Assembly (NCBI GenBank): GCA_900771305.1
Contig: CAAGNL010000117.1
Location: 1 to 31,463 of the forward strand
Source: Kiritimatiellia bacterium
GTDB taxonomy: Bacteria > Verrucomicrobiota > Kiritimatiellia > RFP12 > UBA1067
Direction of reading: 5' to 3'
Length of the DNA: 31,463 nucleotides
Part shown: positions 6,510 to 13,616 of the stretch, in pieces
Position numbering within the stretch: the stretch's first letter is position 1
Layout: the number at the start of each line of letters is the position of its first letter
Made by a program: the position numbers and the translations under genes
The notes under the pieces: model-generated
Seen by the model: the letters and a program-made list of their open reading frames with translations, nothing else
Told to the model about the DNA's origin: nothing
Database searches by the model: none

Positions 6510-7706
6510 ATGAAGAAGCTGTTCATCGCCACCGCGGTGGCGGGCATTTCCGCGTCTCTTTTCGCAGCAGGGCACGGTCTCTACGGCGACACGCCGGACG
6601 CCAAGCACGCCTGGGCCGTGCATGACTGGAACCGTCCGAAGCCCGTGAAGGTCGAGCCGGGCGCCAAGCTGGGTCAGCCGCCGAGCGATGCGGTCGTCCT
6701 CTTCGACGGCACGAAGGAAAGCCTTGAGAAGAACTGGTGCGACAAGAAGGGTGAGCCAACCCTGTGGAAGCTGGGCAACGAGGGCGACTTCTATTGCGTG
6801 CCCGGCTGGAAGAACGGCGGCGACATCTACACGCGCGGCAAGTTCGGCGACTGCCAGCTGCATCTTGAATATCGTCATGAGGCGGACATCACCGATCTCG
6901 GGCAGGGGCCGCAGATGCGCGGCAACTCGGGCGTGTTCATCATGGGCAACTACGAGGTGCAGGTGCTCGAGTCGTACTACACCCGCAAGGACGACTGCCG
7001 GGTCGACAACTACACCGATGGCCAGGCGGGCGCCGTGTATGCCGAGAATCCGCCGATGGTCAACCCGCAGCGCAAGCCGGGTGAATGGCAGGTCTACGAC
7101 ATCGTCTTCCACCAGCCCGTGTGGGAGGGCGACAAGATGCTGCATCCCGGCAGCGTGACGGTGTTCTTCAACGGCGTGCTCGTGCAGGATCACTGGGAGA
7201 TGGAAGGTCTTACGACCCACTGCAGGCGTCGTCCGCTTGCGCCGCACGCGCCCAAGGGCCAGCTGCACTTCCAGGATCATGGCTGCACGGTGCACTTCCG
7301 CAACGTGTGGATCCGCGAGATCCCGAGCCGCTGGGCGAACACCACGCACTCCACGATGTCCGCCAAGGAGGCCGACGTGATGGCGCTGCGCCTCAAGACG
7401 GCGAAGGAGCTCCTCGCCAAAGTCGACACGTCGAAGTGCGACGCCGCGCAGGTGAAGCAGGCGTATGAGGTGATCTCCTATTCGAAGGACGCCGCGGTGC
7501 TCGAGCCCTGCCGCAAGATCTTCGCGGGCTATCTCGCGAAGCTGAATGCGCTGGACGACAAGGGCCTCGACGCCAAGAAGGGCGAGATCCTCGACGTCAA
7601 GAGGTCGGTCGACGTGCTGATGCGCAACAAGGTGGCCGAGAACTGCGCCCTCAGCAAGAAGATCCTCGAGATCGTCGAGCAGAAGGGCTGGAACAAGAAG
7701 AAGTGA
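6510..7706 (+). CDS. Secreted DUF1080 (3-keto-disaccharide hydrolase-like) protein
   Basis: An exported protein of 398 residues with a Sec signal MKKLFIATAVAGISASLFAA, probably cut after AGISASLFA. The LamG-like DUF1080 domain spans roughly residues 50-275. Hallmarks are DAVVLFDGTKESLEKNW, GGDIYTRGKFGDCQLHLEYR, GNSGVFIMGNYEVQVLESY, WQVYDIVFHQP, GSVTVFFNGVLVQDHWEMEG and GQLHFQDHGCTVHFRNVWIREI. Members are expanded in PVC bacteria and linked to binding or cleavage of (3-keto)glycosides. A helical Lys/Ala/Asp-rich tail of about 110 residues (from about residue 285) follows, which ordinary single-domain members lack; its role is unknown. The start is ATG 6510, because AAGGAG sits 5 bases upstream and the signal peptide begins there. 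An upstream in-frame TTG at 6477 lies inside the -10 box and is rejected. Substrate specificity is not readable from sequence. Confidence 0.85.
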   Translation: MKKLFIATAVAGISASLFAAGHGLYGDTPDAKHAWAVHDWNRPKPVKVEPGAKLGQPPSDAVVLFDGTKESLEKNWCDKKGEPTLWKLGNEGDFYCVPGWKNGGDIYTRGKFGDCQLHLEYRHEADITDLGQGPQMRGNSGVFIMGNYEVQVLESYYTRKDDCRVDNYTDGQAGAVYAENPPMVNPQRKPGEWQVYDIVFHQPVWEGDKMLHPGSVTVFFNGVLVQDHWEMEGLTTHCRRRPLAPHAPKGQLHFQDHGCTVHFRNVWIREIPSRWANTTHSTMSAKEADVMALRLKTAKELLAKVDTSKCDAAQVKQAYEVISYSKDAAVLEPCRKIFAGYLAKLNALDDKGLDAKKGEILDVKRSVDVLMRNKVAENCALSKKILEIVEQKGWNKKK

Positions 7707-7774
7707 GCATGAAGCGCACGGCAGTCTCATTTGCGGGCTTGAACTGACGCCCTGAGGATGGCTGGTGGTTTTGT

Positions 7775-7836
7775 CCGCGGCACCGGAAATGGTCCGCGGG
7801 GTCAAAGGGAAATTATGGGGTTCCGGGATGACCCGG
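7775..7836 (+). promoter_or_regulatory. Structured leader of thiM (two GC hairpins)
   Basis: Two CCGCGG blocks (7775-7780 and 7794-7799) can pair. A second stem, CCGGG (7823-7827) with CCCGG (7832-7836), closes on an ATGA loop, and its 3' arm runs into the ribosome site GGAGGAAGG (7835-7843). Such a stem could affect translation of thiM. I do not recognise a TPP riboswitch or any other named class. Confidence 0.3.
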
Positions 7837-7852
7837 AGGAAGGTAGGAAAGT

Positions 7853-8776
7853 ATGTCCAAGGACAACCAGAACGAACAGGCAGAGGATTTTTCGGACGAC
7901 GAGCTGATCATCCGCAGGAAAAAGGCTCCTGAGCAGAAGACGGATGTGACGGCCGCGAACGTGCTTAAGATCGCCGCGGACGCGCTGAGGGCGCTACGGG
8001 CGAAGAAGCCGCTGGTGCAGTGCATGACGAACGTCGTTGCGTCGAACTTCACCGCGAACGCGTTGCTGGCGCTCGGCGCCGCGCCGACCATGGTGGAGGA
8101 CATGGGCGAGGCCTCGCAGTTCACGAAGGTGGCGGATTCGCTGCTCGTGAACGTGGGGACGGTGACGAAGCCGCAGGCGGACGCGATGCGCGCCGCAGTG
8201 TCGCACGCGAACATGGGCGGGAAGCCATGGGTGCTTGATCCGGTGGGCGTGGGGGCGCTGCCGCTCCGCACGTTTACCGCGAAGGAGCTGATGCGCCGTT
8301 TCCCGGCGCTGATCCGCGGCAATGCGTCTGAAATCAACTTCCTCGTGAACAACGAGGTCAGTGGGCGCGGCGTGGACACGACGGTGACGAGCGATGACGT
8401 GGCGCAGTCCGCCGCGCGTCTTGCGGGCGTTACCCACGCGGCCGTGCTGGTGACGGGCGAGACGGACTACGTGGCGGCCGAGGGAGCGCCCCTCGTGGCG
8501 GTCGCGAATGGTTCTCCGCTGATGGCCAGGGTGACGGGGCTGGGATGTGCACAGGGCGCCATCGCGGCTGCGTTCCTCGGCACGCTTGGTGGCAAGGCCC
8601 GTTGGGAGAGCACGCTGGCGGCGGCTCTTGTCGTGGCGATTGCGGGCGAGCAGGCGGCTGTGAAGGCGAAGGGGCCAGGCACGTTCGTGCCAGCGTTCCT
8701 TGACGCACTTGACTCGCTGAAGCCCGAGGATGTGCTGAAACTCGGCAAGGTGAAGATCGTTCCCGTTGTTGGTTGA
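7853..8776 (+). CDS. thiM: Hydroxyethylthiazole kinase ThiM
   Basis: Salvages the thiazole half of thiamine by phosphorylating 5-(2-hydroxyethyl)-4-methylthiazole with ATP, in the cytoplasm. The protein has 307 residues. The kinase core starts near residue 42, with PLVQCMTNVVASNFTANALLALGAAPTM, LLVNVGT, PWVLDPVGVGA, IRGNASEINFL and the active-site loop VTGLGCAQGAIAAAF holding the conserved Cys. An acidic then basic N-terminal extension of about 38 residues (NEQAEDFSDDELIIRRKKAP) is extra compared with typical ThiM of about 265-275 residues. The strong site GGAGGAAGG upstream supports the ATG at 7853, so the extension is probably translated. No thiD, thiE or transporter gene is nearby, which is unusual because thiM normally travels with them. 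Confidence 0.9.
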   Translation: MSKDNQNEQAEDFSDDELIIRRKKAPEQKTDVTAANVLKIAADALRALRAKKPLVQCMTNVVASNFTANALLALGAAPTMVEDMGEASQFTKVADSLLVNVGTVTKPQADAMRAAVSHANMGGKPWVLDPVGVGALPLRTFTAKELMRRFPALIRGNASEINFLVNNEVSGRGVDTTVTSDDVAQSAARLAGVTHAAVLVTGETDYVAAEGAPLVAVANGSPLMARVTGLGCAQGAIAAAFLGTLGGKARWESTLAAALVVAIAGEQAAVKAKGPGTFVPAFLDALDSLKPEDVLKLGKVKIVPVVG

Positions 8777-8784
8777 GAACCAAT

Positions 8785-9288
8785 ATGGTGGCGTTCGCGA
8801 CGGGCATCATCAAGGGGTGGAGCCATCTCAACGCGTTTGAGATCATCCGCCACCCCTGGTTCATCTCGGCCTTCCTCGCGGGGGGGCTGGCCCAGTTCAT
8901 CAAGCTGATGACGGGCTGGGCGCGAACGCATCGGTTGAGTCTGCATGACATGGTGGAACCCGGGGGAATGCCCAGTGCGCATTCGGCCCTGGTGACGGCT
9001 CTCGCGGTGGCGGTTGGTCTCACGGAGGGCTTTGACGCCCCGGCCGCCATGATTGCCGTCGGGTTGGGGACGATTACGATGGCGGACGCCGTTTCGATCC
9101 GCCGTGCGGCGGGGGAGCATGCGAAGCTGCTCAACCGCATCGCCGATCGATTGAACGAGTCCGAGGGCTTCGAGGCGGCCCGCCTGCGGGAGCGGCTGGG
9201 ACACACGCGCCGAGAGGTCGTCGCGGGCGTCGTCTTCGGCATTCTGGTGGCGCTTTGCGTGTGTGGATTCTGGGATTTCTGGAAATAA
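8785..9288 (+). CDS. DUF212 (YuiD-like) divergent PAP2 family membrane protein
   Basis: A small integral membrane protein of 167 residues of the DUF212/YuiD family, which is distantly related to acid phosphatase/vanadium haloperoxidase (PAP2) enzymes. Its physiological substrate is unknown. The family core is PGGMPSAHSALVTALAVAVG, followed by ADAVSIRRAAGEHAKLLNRI and LGHTRREVVAGVVFGILVAL. About four hydrophobic segments are present: near the start, around HSALVTALAVAV, around AAMIAVGLGTITMA, and at the C-terminus. ATG 8785 follows the thiM stop by 8 bases, without a clear ribosome site; GTG 8788 or TTG 8773 are alternatives. It is probably co-transcribed with thiM. In-frame hydrophobic boundaries do not settle the start. 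Confidence 0.85.
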   Translation: MVAFATGIIKGWSHLNAFEIIRHPWFISAFLAGGLAQFIKLMTGWARTHRLSLHDMVEPGGMPSAHSALVTALAVAVGLTEGFDAPAAMIAVGLGTITMADAVSIRRAAGEHAKLLNRIADRLNESEGFEAARLRERLGHTRREVVAGVVFGILVALCVCGFWDFWK

Positions 9289-9291
9289 GGC

Positions 9292-9310
9292 CTAGAAACT
9301 AGAAACTAGG
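9292..9310 (+). repeat. Heptamer tandem repeat CTAGAAA before kdsB
   Basis: CTAGAAA, CTAGAAA and CTAGG lie in a row between the DUF212 stop (9286-9288) and the kdsB ATG (9321). The end of the array forms part of the kdsB ribosome site AGGAG. Comparable 7-8 bp arrays occur at four other gene ends in this window. Confidence 0.75.
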
Positions 9311-9320
9311 AGTAGAGAGA

Positions 9321-10073
9321 ATGAAGGTTCTTGGAATTATTCCGTCCCGCTATGGATCGAGTCGTTTTCCCGGGAAACCGTTGGCGCCGATTTGCGGTAA
9401 GCCGCTGGTCGCCTGGGTTGTCGAGGCGGTGAGGAAGGCGAAGTCGCTGGATGACGTGATTGTGGCGACGGACGATGATCGCATCGCGGCTGCGGTGGCT
9501 GCCCATGGCGGCAAGGCGGCGATGACGCCGAGCGAGCTGCCGAGTGGCACGGACCGGATTGCCTGCGCCGCGGGAGACTTCGCGGATGACGATATTCTCG
9601 TGAACATCCAGGGTGACGAACCCCTGATTGCCCCCGAACTGATTGACGCATTGGTCGCGCGGATGCAGGAGGCGGGCGGGAAGTGGGATATGGCGACTGC
9701 CGTAACCCCAATCCGCAACGAACAGGACCTCCATGCGAAGACCGTGGTCAAGGTTGTGCTCGACCGCGACGACGGCGCCCTCTACTTCTCTCGGGCGACG
9801 ATTCCCGCGAACCGTGACGCGGCCGAGGATTTCACGACGGGGCTCTATGTGCGCCATCTTGGCATCTATGCCTACCGAGGTGGTTTTCTCAAGAAGTATA
9901 TCTCAGAAAAACCATGCGATCTTGAGAAAACAGAAAAACTAGAGCAGCTCCGTGCGCTCTGGATGGGGGCGAAGATCGCCTGTATCCGTACGGATGACGA
10001 GGGCGTGGGGGTTGATACCCCCGAAGACGCCGTGCGAATCGAGGCTTTGATGAGGGCTCGGGGTATGGTATAA
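9321..10073 (+). CDS. kdsB: 3-deoxy-manno-octulosonate cytidylyltransferase KdsB (CMP-Kdo synthetase)
   Basis: Activates Kdo as CMP-Kdo, the donor for WaaA, in the cytoplasm. The protein has 250 residues, normal for the family. Motifs run in order: IIPSRYGSSRFPGKPLAP (CTP binding), VATDDDRIAAA, LPSGTDRIA, ILVNIQGDEPLI, YFSRATIP, HLGIYAYR, EKLEQLRAL and VGVDTPEDAVRIEAL. AGGAG upstream sets the ATG at 9321. A short patch around 9887-9947 is markedly AT-rich and encodes SEKPCDLEKTEKLEQLR where relatives have a proline-rich loop before the conserved EKLEQLR. It heads the kdsB-kdsA-lpt run, and kdsA has its own promoter over this gene's stop. waaA, which uses the product, is 14 kb downstream. Confidence 0.95.
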   Translation: MKVLGIIPSRYGSSRFPGKPLAPICGKPLVAWVVEAVRKAKSLDDVIVATDDDRIAAAVAAHGGKAAMTPSELPSGTDRIACAAGDFADDDILVNIQGDEPLIAPELIDALVARMQEAGGKWDMATAVTPIRNEQDLHAKTVVKVVLDRDDGALYFSRATIPANRDAAEDFTTGLYVRHLGIYAYRGGFLKKYISEKPCDLEKTEKLEQLRALWMGAKIACIRTDDEGVGVDTPEDAVRIEALMRARGMV

Positions 10074-10074
10074 T
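10047..10074 (+). promoter_or_regulatory. Extended -10 promoter for kdsA
   Basis: TTGATG (10047-10052), a 16-base spacer and TGG plus TATAAT (10066-10074), an extended -10 type. The kdsB stop TAA (10071-10073) is within the -10 box. A GGGTAT/ATACCC inverted repeat (10062-10067 and 10073-10078) overlaps the box. Transcription would start near 10081, giving a leader of about 23 bases to the kdsA ATG. Confidence 0.5.
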
Positions 10075-10103
10075 ACCCATGCAAAGAGGATTAGAATTTC
10101 GAA

Positions 10104-10928
10104 ATGAAGATCCGTAAAATCGACGTGGATCGGGGCGTTGCCTTCGGCGATGGTTCCCTGACATTCATCGCCGGACCCTGCGTGATCGAGAGCCGCAAGA
10201 TGGCACTCGATCTCGCTGCGCGTCTTGTGGAGGTCGCCAACGACCTTTCTGTGAACTATGTCTTCAAGGCGAGCTTCGACAAGGCGAACCGCACGAGCGT
10301 GGATTCGTATCGTGGCCCTGGGATTGACGAGGGGCTCGACATCCTCGCCGAGATTCGCGAGACCTTCGAGGTGCCGGTGATCACCGATGTGCATGAGCCG
10401 TGGCAGTGCGCGCGCGCGGCCCAGGTGTGCGATGTCATCCAGATTCCGGCGTTTCTCGCGCGGCAGACGGATCTTGTGGTTGCAGCGGGCGAGACGGGCG
10501 CCGTGGTGAATGTGAAGAAGGGGCAGTTCATGGCCCCCGAGGACATGGTGAACGTCATCAAGAAGATTGAGTCGACTGGCAACCACCGCATTGTCCTCTG
10601 CGAGCGGGGGGCGAGCTTCGGCTACCGCAATCTTGTCGCCGACATGCGTTCGCTGCTGATCATGCGCGAGCTGGGGTATCCGGTCGTGTTCGACGCGACG
10701 CACTCGGTGCAGCGTCCCGGGGGGCTCGGCACTGGGTCCGGTGGTGACGGGAAGTACGCGCCCGCGCTGGCGCGCGCCGCGGTGGCGACGGGGGTTGACG
10801 GCATCTTCATGGAGACGCACGTCAATCCGAAAAAGGCGCTTTCCGATGCGGCGAATGCAATTGCGTTCAGGGACGTGAAGGCGCTCTGGACGAAATTGCT
10901 CATGCTGCATGAGGTCGTCGAAAGCTGA
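10104..10928 (+). CDS. kdsA: 3-deoxy-D-manno-octulosonate 8-phosphate synthase KdsA, metal-dependent type
   Basis: Condenses phosphoenolpyruvate with arabinose 5-phosphate to give Kdo 8-phosphate, the first committed step of Kdo synthesis. The protein has 274 residues, normal length. Motifs are FIAGPCVIES, FKASFDKANRTS, RGPGIDEGL, TDVHEP, IQIPAFLARQTDL, NVKKGQFMAPEDM, CERGASFGYRNLV, FDATHSVQ and METHVNPKKALSDAAN. The Cys in GPCVIES (Cys26), the His of FDATH, the Glu of METH and the Asp of LSDAAN correspond to the four metal ligands of the class II enzyme of Aquifex. This is therefore the metal-dependent form rather than the E. coli type with Asn. AGAGGA (10085-10090) is the likely ribosome site, rather far from the ATG; a TAG in frame just upstream excludes an earlier start. 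Confidence 0.95.
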   Translation: MKIRKIDVDRGVAFGDGSLTFIAGPCVIESRKMALDLAARLVEVANDLSVNYVFKASFDKANRTSVDSYRGPGIDEGLDILAEIRETFEVPVITDVHEPWQCARAAQVCDVIQIPAFLARQTDLVVAAGETGAVVNVKKGQFMAPEDMVNVIKKIESTGNHRIVLCERGASFGYRNLVADMRSLLIMRELGYPVVFDATHSVQRPGGLGTGSGGDGKYAPALARAAVATGVDGIFMETHVNPKKALSDAANAIAFRDVKALWTKLLMLHEVVES

Positions 10929-10951
10929 AAGTTGAAGGTCGAGAGTTGAAG
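10924..10951 (+). repeat. Degenerate heptamer array that contains a stop and a start codon
   Basis: Four heptamers in phase, GCTGAAA, GTTGAAG, GTCGAGA and GTTGAAG, run from the kdsA stop (TGA 10926-10928) through the TTG start of the next gene (10946-10948). The array also supplies the purine-rich ribosome site GAAGG. Confidence 0.65.
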
Positions 10952-11461
10952 ACGTTTCTCTCCATAGGATGTGTGTTGGTGGCGTTCGTCGCCTCTGCGG
11001 CGTTTTCCAGCGCGAAGTGGCTGGAAAAGCGGGGGGATGATTCGGATGTCCAGCGTCTGCGCTCCGCCTATGCGGATTGTGTGAGGAAGCTTGAGGCGCC
11101 GGCCGAGAATGTCCTCGTTCCGCTTGAGACTTTCCCGGACGGCAAGGTCAAGAGCAGGGTCCGCGCGAAGAAGGCGCATATGTTTTCGGATTCAGGACTC
11201 ATCTGGGGCGAAGACATCCGGGTCGAGCAGTTCAAGGAGGATGGATCCCTCTACGCCTCGCTGCATGCCGAGAACTGCGTGGTCGACCGCAAGACGAAAA
11301 GTGGCTGGGTGGAGGGGAACGCCGTGATGACCTACGGGGAGTCCTCCGTGAAGGGACGTGGCATCTACTTCTCGCTCGAGGACGAGTTCGTCAAGATCTT
11401 TTCGCAATCTGAGATTCGCACCAGTCATGCCGGTTTTGACCGAAGGAGTCTGTTGAAGTGA
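10946..11461 (+). CDS. lptC: LptC-like LPS export protein
   Basis: A single-pass inner-membrane protein expected to hand LPS from the LptBFG transporter to LptA. The protein has 171 residues, close to the roughly 190 of E. coli LptC. A hydrophobic N-terminal segment TFLSIGCVLVAFVASAAF anchors it. The periplasmic part has the beta-jellyroll-like pattern of the LptC/OstA superfamily (KAHMFSDSGLIWGEDIRVEQF, YASLHAENCVVDRKTKSGW, VEGNAVMTYGESSVKGRGIYF). Identity to LptC by eye is low; the call rests on fold-like pattern, size, anchor and position before LptA and LptB genes. The start TTG 10946 is chosen because it gives MKTFLSIG and a complete anchor. It lies inside a heptamer repeat. The stop overlaps the next start as GTGA, indicating translational coupling. 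Confidence 0.7.
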   Translation: MKTFLSIGCVLVAFVASAAFSSAKWLEKRGDDSDVQRLRSAYADCVRKLEAPAENVLVPLETFPDGKVKSRVRAKKAHMFSDSGLIWGEDIRVEQFKEDGSLYASLHAENCVVDRKTKSGWVEGNAVMTYGESSVKGRGIYFSLEDEFVKIFSQSEIRTSHAGFDRRSLLK

Positions 11462-12732
11462 AGACGCGTATCTACATGGCCGCGGTTCTGTCCGCGATTG
11501 TTTTGCCGTTGGCGACGAAGGCTGCCGTCGATCTTTCCGAGTTGCTGAATCCCGACGACGTCATGCTGCGCAAACCTGCTCAGAAGGTCGGCGCGCAGAA
11601 GGTGGCCGAGGCTCAGAAGAAGGCTGAAACCGAGTCTGCGGCACGGGCCGACATCGAGCGGCGCTCCCAAGAGGCCAAGGCGAAGCTTGAGGCAGAGAAA
11701 AAGGCGAAAGCGGAAGCGGAGCGTCTTGCGGCGGCGAAGGCGGAGACCGAGCGCCGTGCTGCGGAGGCCCAGGCGAAGGCCGAGGCCGAACGACTGGCGG
11801 CGGAGAGAGCCTCTGCGGAAAAGGCGAAGGCCGAAGCAGAGAAGAAAGCCAAGGAAGACCTAGCGCGTCAGGCGGCCGCCAAGGCGGAGGCCGAGCGCAA
11901 GATGGCCGAGGCGGAACGACTGGCGGCGGAGAAGGCCGCGGCGGATGCCGAGTTGAAGCGTCTGCGCGAGCAGGTCGCGGCGGAGAGGGCCGCCCGTGAG
12001 CGTGCCGAGGCGGAGAAGGCCGCGGCCGAGACGAAGGCCGCCGAGGAGCGTCAGGCCGCGGAGAGGGCCGTGGAGAAGGCGGCTCGCGCTGAGAAACGTG
12101 CGGCCTATCTGGCGAATCCCGATCCGGATGAGCGTTCGACGCCGAAGAAGAAGCTTGAGGTGACGGGGGATGCCAAGGATGTGACGGAGGCTTCTGCGGC
12201 TGATGTCCCGGCTGCCGTCGTGAAGAAGGCGGGGGCGAAGAAGCCGAAGAAGGAGCTGACGGGGCGTTCGGCCGTCATCACAGCGGATCGTACGGATTAC
12301 GACCGCAAGGAAGGCGTGATTCTCTTCGATCGAAACGTCTACGTCGACGATGAGCAGTATCAGATGCATGCGGACCGTCTGTTCGTGTTCCTCGATGGAA
12401 CGAACGACATGAAGCGCTTGGTGGCGCTGGGCAACGTCTCGCTCACCAACGAGGACAAGACCGCCTGGTGCCAGAAGGCGGTCTACACGAAGACCTCTTC
12501 GCAGATTGTGTTGTTTGGTGACGAGCAGAATCCCGCGTGGCTGCGTGACGCGGGGGGCAGGAAGGGCGATGAGAGCGAAGTGAGCGGTCTCCGCATCACC
12601 TACTGGATTGATTCGGGACTCGCGACGGTCGAGAAGTCTGTCATCAAACTACCTGGATTCGGTGGTTCGAAGAATCCCAAGGACCTCTTCAATCCCGGCT
12701 CGGACAAGAAGAAAAAGAAGAACAACGAGTGA
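11458..12732 (+). CDS. LptA/OstA-domain protein with long TolA-like coiled coil
   Basis: A periplasmic LPS-bridge type protein with an unusual build, 424 residues. Residues 1-22 form a signal peptide or anchor. Residues about 44-217 are an unbroken Ala/Glu/Lys/Arg helix built from units such as AKAEAERLAAAKAE and AEAERLAAEKAAA. The underlying DNA is internally repetitive (compare the stretches near 11780 and 11906). After a basic linker, residues about 268-400 form an OstA/LptA jellyroll domain (VILFDRNVYVDDEQYQMHAD, RLVALGNVSLTNEDKTAWCQ, IVLFGDEQNPAWL). The tail ends KKKKKNNE. Ordinary LptA is about 185 residues, without the helix. A helix of about 174 residues would extend about 26 nm, comparable to periplasm width. 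The start is GTG 11458, overlapping the lptC stop; lptB follows 9 bases on. LptA-type function is likely, and the helix role is inference. Confidence 0.75.
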   Translation: MKTRIYMAAVLSAIVLPLATKAAVDLSELLNPDDVMLRKPAQKVGAQKVAEAQKKAETESAARADIERRSQEAKAKLEAEKKAKAEAERLAAAKAETERRAAEAQAKAEAERLAAERASAEKAKAEAEKKAKEDLARQAAAKAEAERKMAEAERLAAEKAAADAELKRLREQVAAERAARERAEAEKAAAETKAAEERQAAERAVEKAARAEKRAAYLANPDPDERSTPKKKLEVTGDAKDVTEASAADVPAAVVKKAGAKKPKKELTGRSAVITADRTDYDRKEGVILFDRNVYVDDEQYQMHADRLFVFLDGTNDMKRLVALGNVSLTNEDKTAWCQKAVYTKTSSQIVLFGDEQNPAWLRDAGGRKGDESEVSGLRITYWIDSGLATVEKSVIKLPGFGGSKNPKDLFNPGSDKKKKKNNE

Positions 12733-12741
12733 GGCGGCCGT

Positions 12742-13569
12742 ATGGACGATCCAGTGATGAAGGCAATGGCCGAAATGGCCAACGAGAAGGGGGCGGGTGC
12801 GCTGGGCGTTCCCGGCCCCATCTCCGCCGATGATCCGGCCAATTCGGCTTCGGATCTGGTCGCCGACGGTCTGGTGAAGATCTATGGTGACCGCACGGTC
12901 GTCAACGGCGTGTCGATGCGGGTGCGCTGCGGGGAGATCGTGGGGTTGCTGGGACCGAATGGCGCCGGCAAGACGACGACCTTCTATATGATTGTCGGGT
13001 TGGTGCGCCCCAATCGCGGCACGGTGAAGTTCAGGGGGCAGGAACTCACGAATCTTCCGGTGTTCATGCGTGCGCGACGCGGGCTTGGCTACCTCGCCCA
13101 GGAGGCGAGCATCTTCCGCAAGCTGAGCGTGTGGGACAACGTGATGGCGATCCTCGAGACGCTGAAGATGTCCAAGGCGGATCGCAAGGCACGCTGCGAG
13201 GAGCTGCTTTCGTCCCTCGATTTGATGAAGGTCGCGAAGCAGCCGGCGTATACGCTTTCGGGCGGTGAGCGCCGCAAGCTCGAAATCGCGCGCGCGCTGG
13301 TGCGGCGTCCGTCGATTCTGATGCTGGACGAGCCGTTCGCGGGCGTGGATCCGCTTGCCGTGCACGACATCCAGGAGATTGTCCGCAATCTGAAGAAGCA
13401 GGGGCTCGGCATCATCATCACGGACCACAACGTGCGCGAGACGCTCAACGTTGTGGACCGGGCCTACCTGGTCTATGATGGGCGGTTGCTCTGCGAGGGG
13501 TCGAGCGAGAAGCTCGTGAACGACGAGGACGCCCGCCGACTCTATCTGGGTGAAGATTTCAGAATGTGA
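12742..13569 (+). CDS. lptB: LPS export ABC transporter ATPase LptB
   Basis: The cytoplasmic ATPase that powers LPS extraction with LptF and LptG; those two are not in this window. The protein has 275 residues. It has Walker A GPNGAGKTTTFYMIVGLV, Q-loop region YLAQEASIFRKLSVWDN, signature LSGGERRKLEIARAL, Walker B ILMLDEPFAGVDP and switch ITDHNVRETL. The strings QEASIFRKLSV and VDPLAV are typical of LptB rather than of amino-acid transporters such as LivF. An N-terminal extension of about 35 residues precedes the ABC domain (usual length about 240). GAGG (12731-12734) is 7 bases from the ATG. The neighbours lptC- and lptA-like genes support the call. Confidence 0.93.
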   Translation: MDDPVMKAMAEMANEKGAGALGVPGPISADDPANSASDLVADGLVKIYGDRTVVNGVSMRVRCGEIVGLLGPNGAGKTTTFYMIVGLVRPNRGTVKFRGQELTNLPVFMRARRGLGYLAQEASIFRKLSVWDNVMAILETLKMSKADRKARCEELLSSLDLMKVAKQPAYTLSGGERRKLEIARALVRRPSILMLDEPFAGVDPLAVHDIQEIVRNLKKQGLGIIITDHNVRETLNVVDRAYLVYDGRLLCEGSSEKLVNDEDARRLYLGEDFRM

Positions 13570-13603
13570 TTTTTTCAGGAACAACAGGTCAATACGTAAA
13601 CAC

Positions 13604-13611
13604 AAGGAGGT
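13604..13611 (+). promoter_or_regulatory. Perfect ribosome binding site of hpf
   Basis: AAGGAGGT, fully complementary to the 16S rRNA 3' end, lies 5 bases before the ATG at 13617. It is the strongest ribosome site in the window and suggests high expression of the hibernation factor relative to its operon neighbours. Confidence 0.75.
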
Positions 13612-13616
13612 AGCAC

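Noticed and set aside
7707..7852. A TPP riboswitch before thiM
   Set aside because: A CCTGAGG string is present, but the conserved TPP aptamer segments and their pairing are not.
13570..13575. A terminator after lptB, from the run of six T
   Set aside because: No stem precedes the T-run, and hpf continues after 47 bases with a perfect ribosome site.
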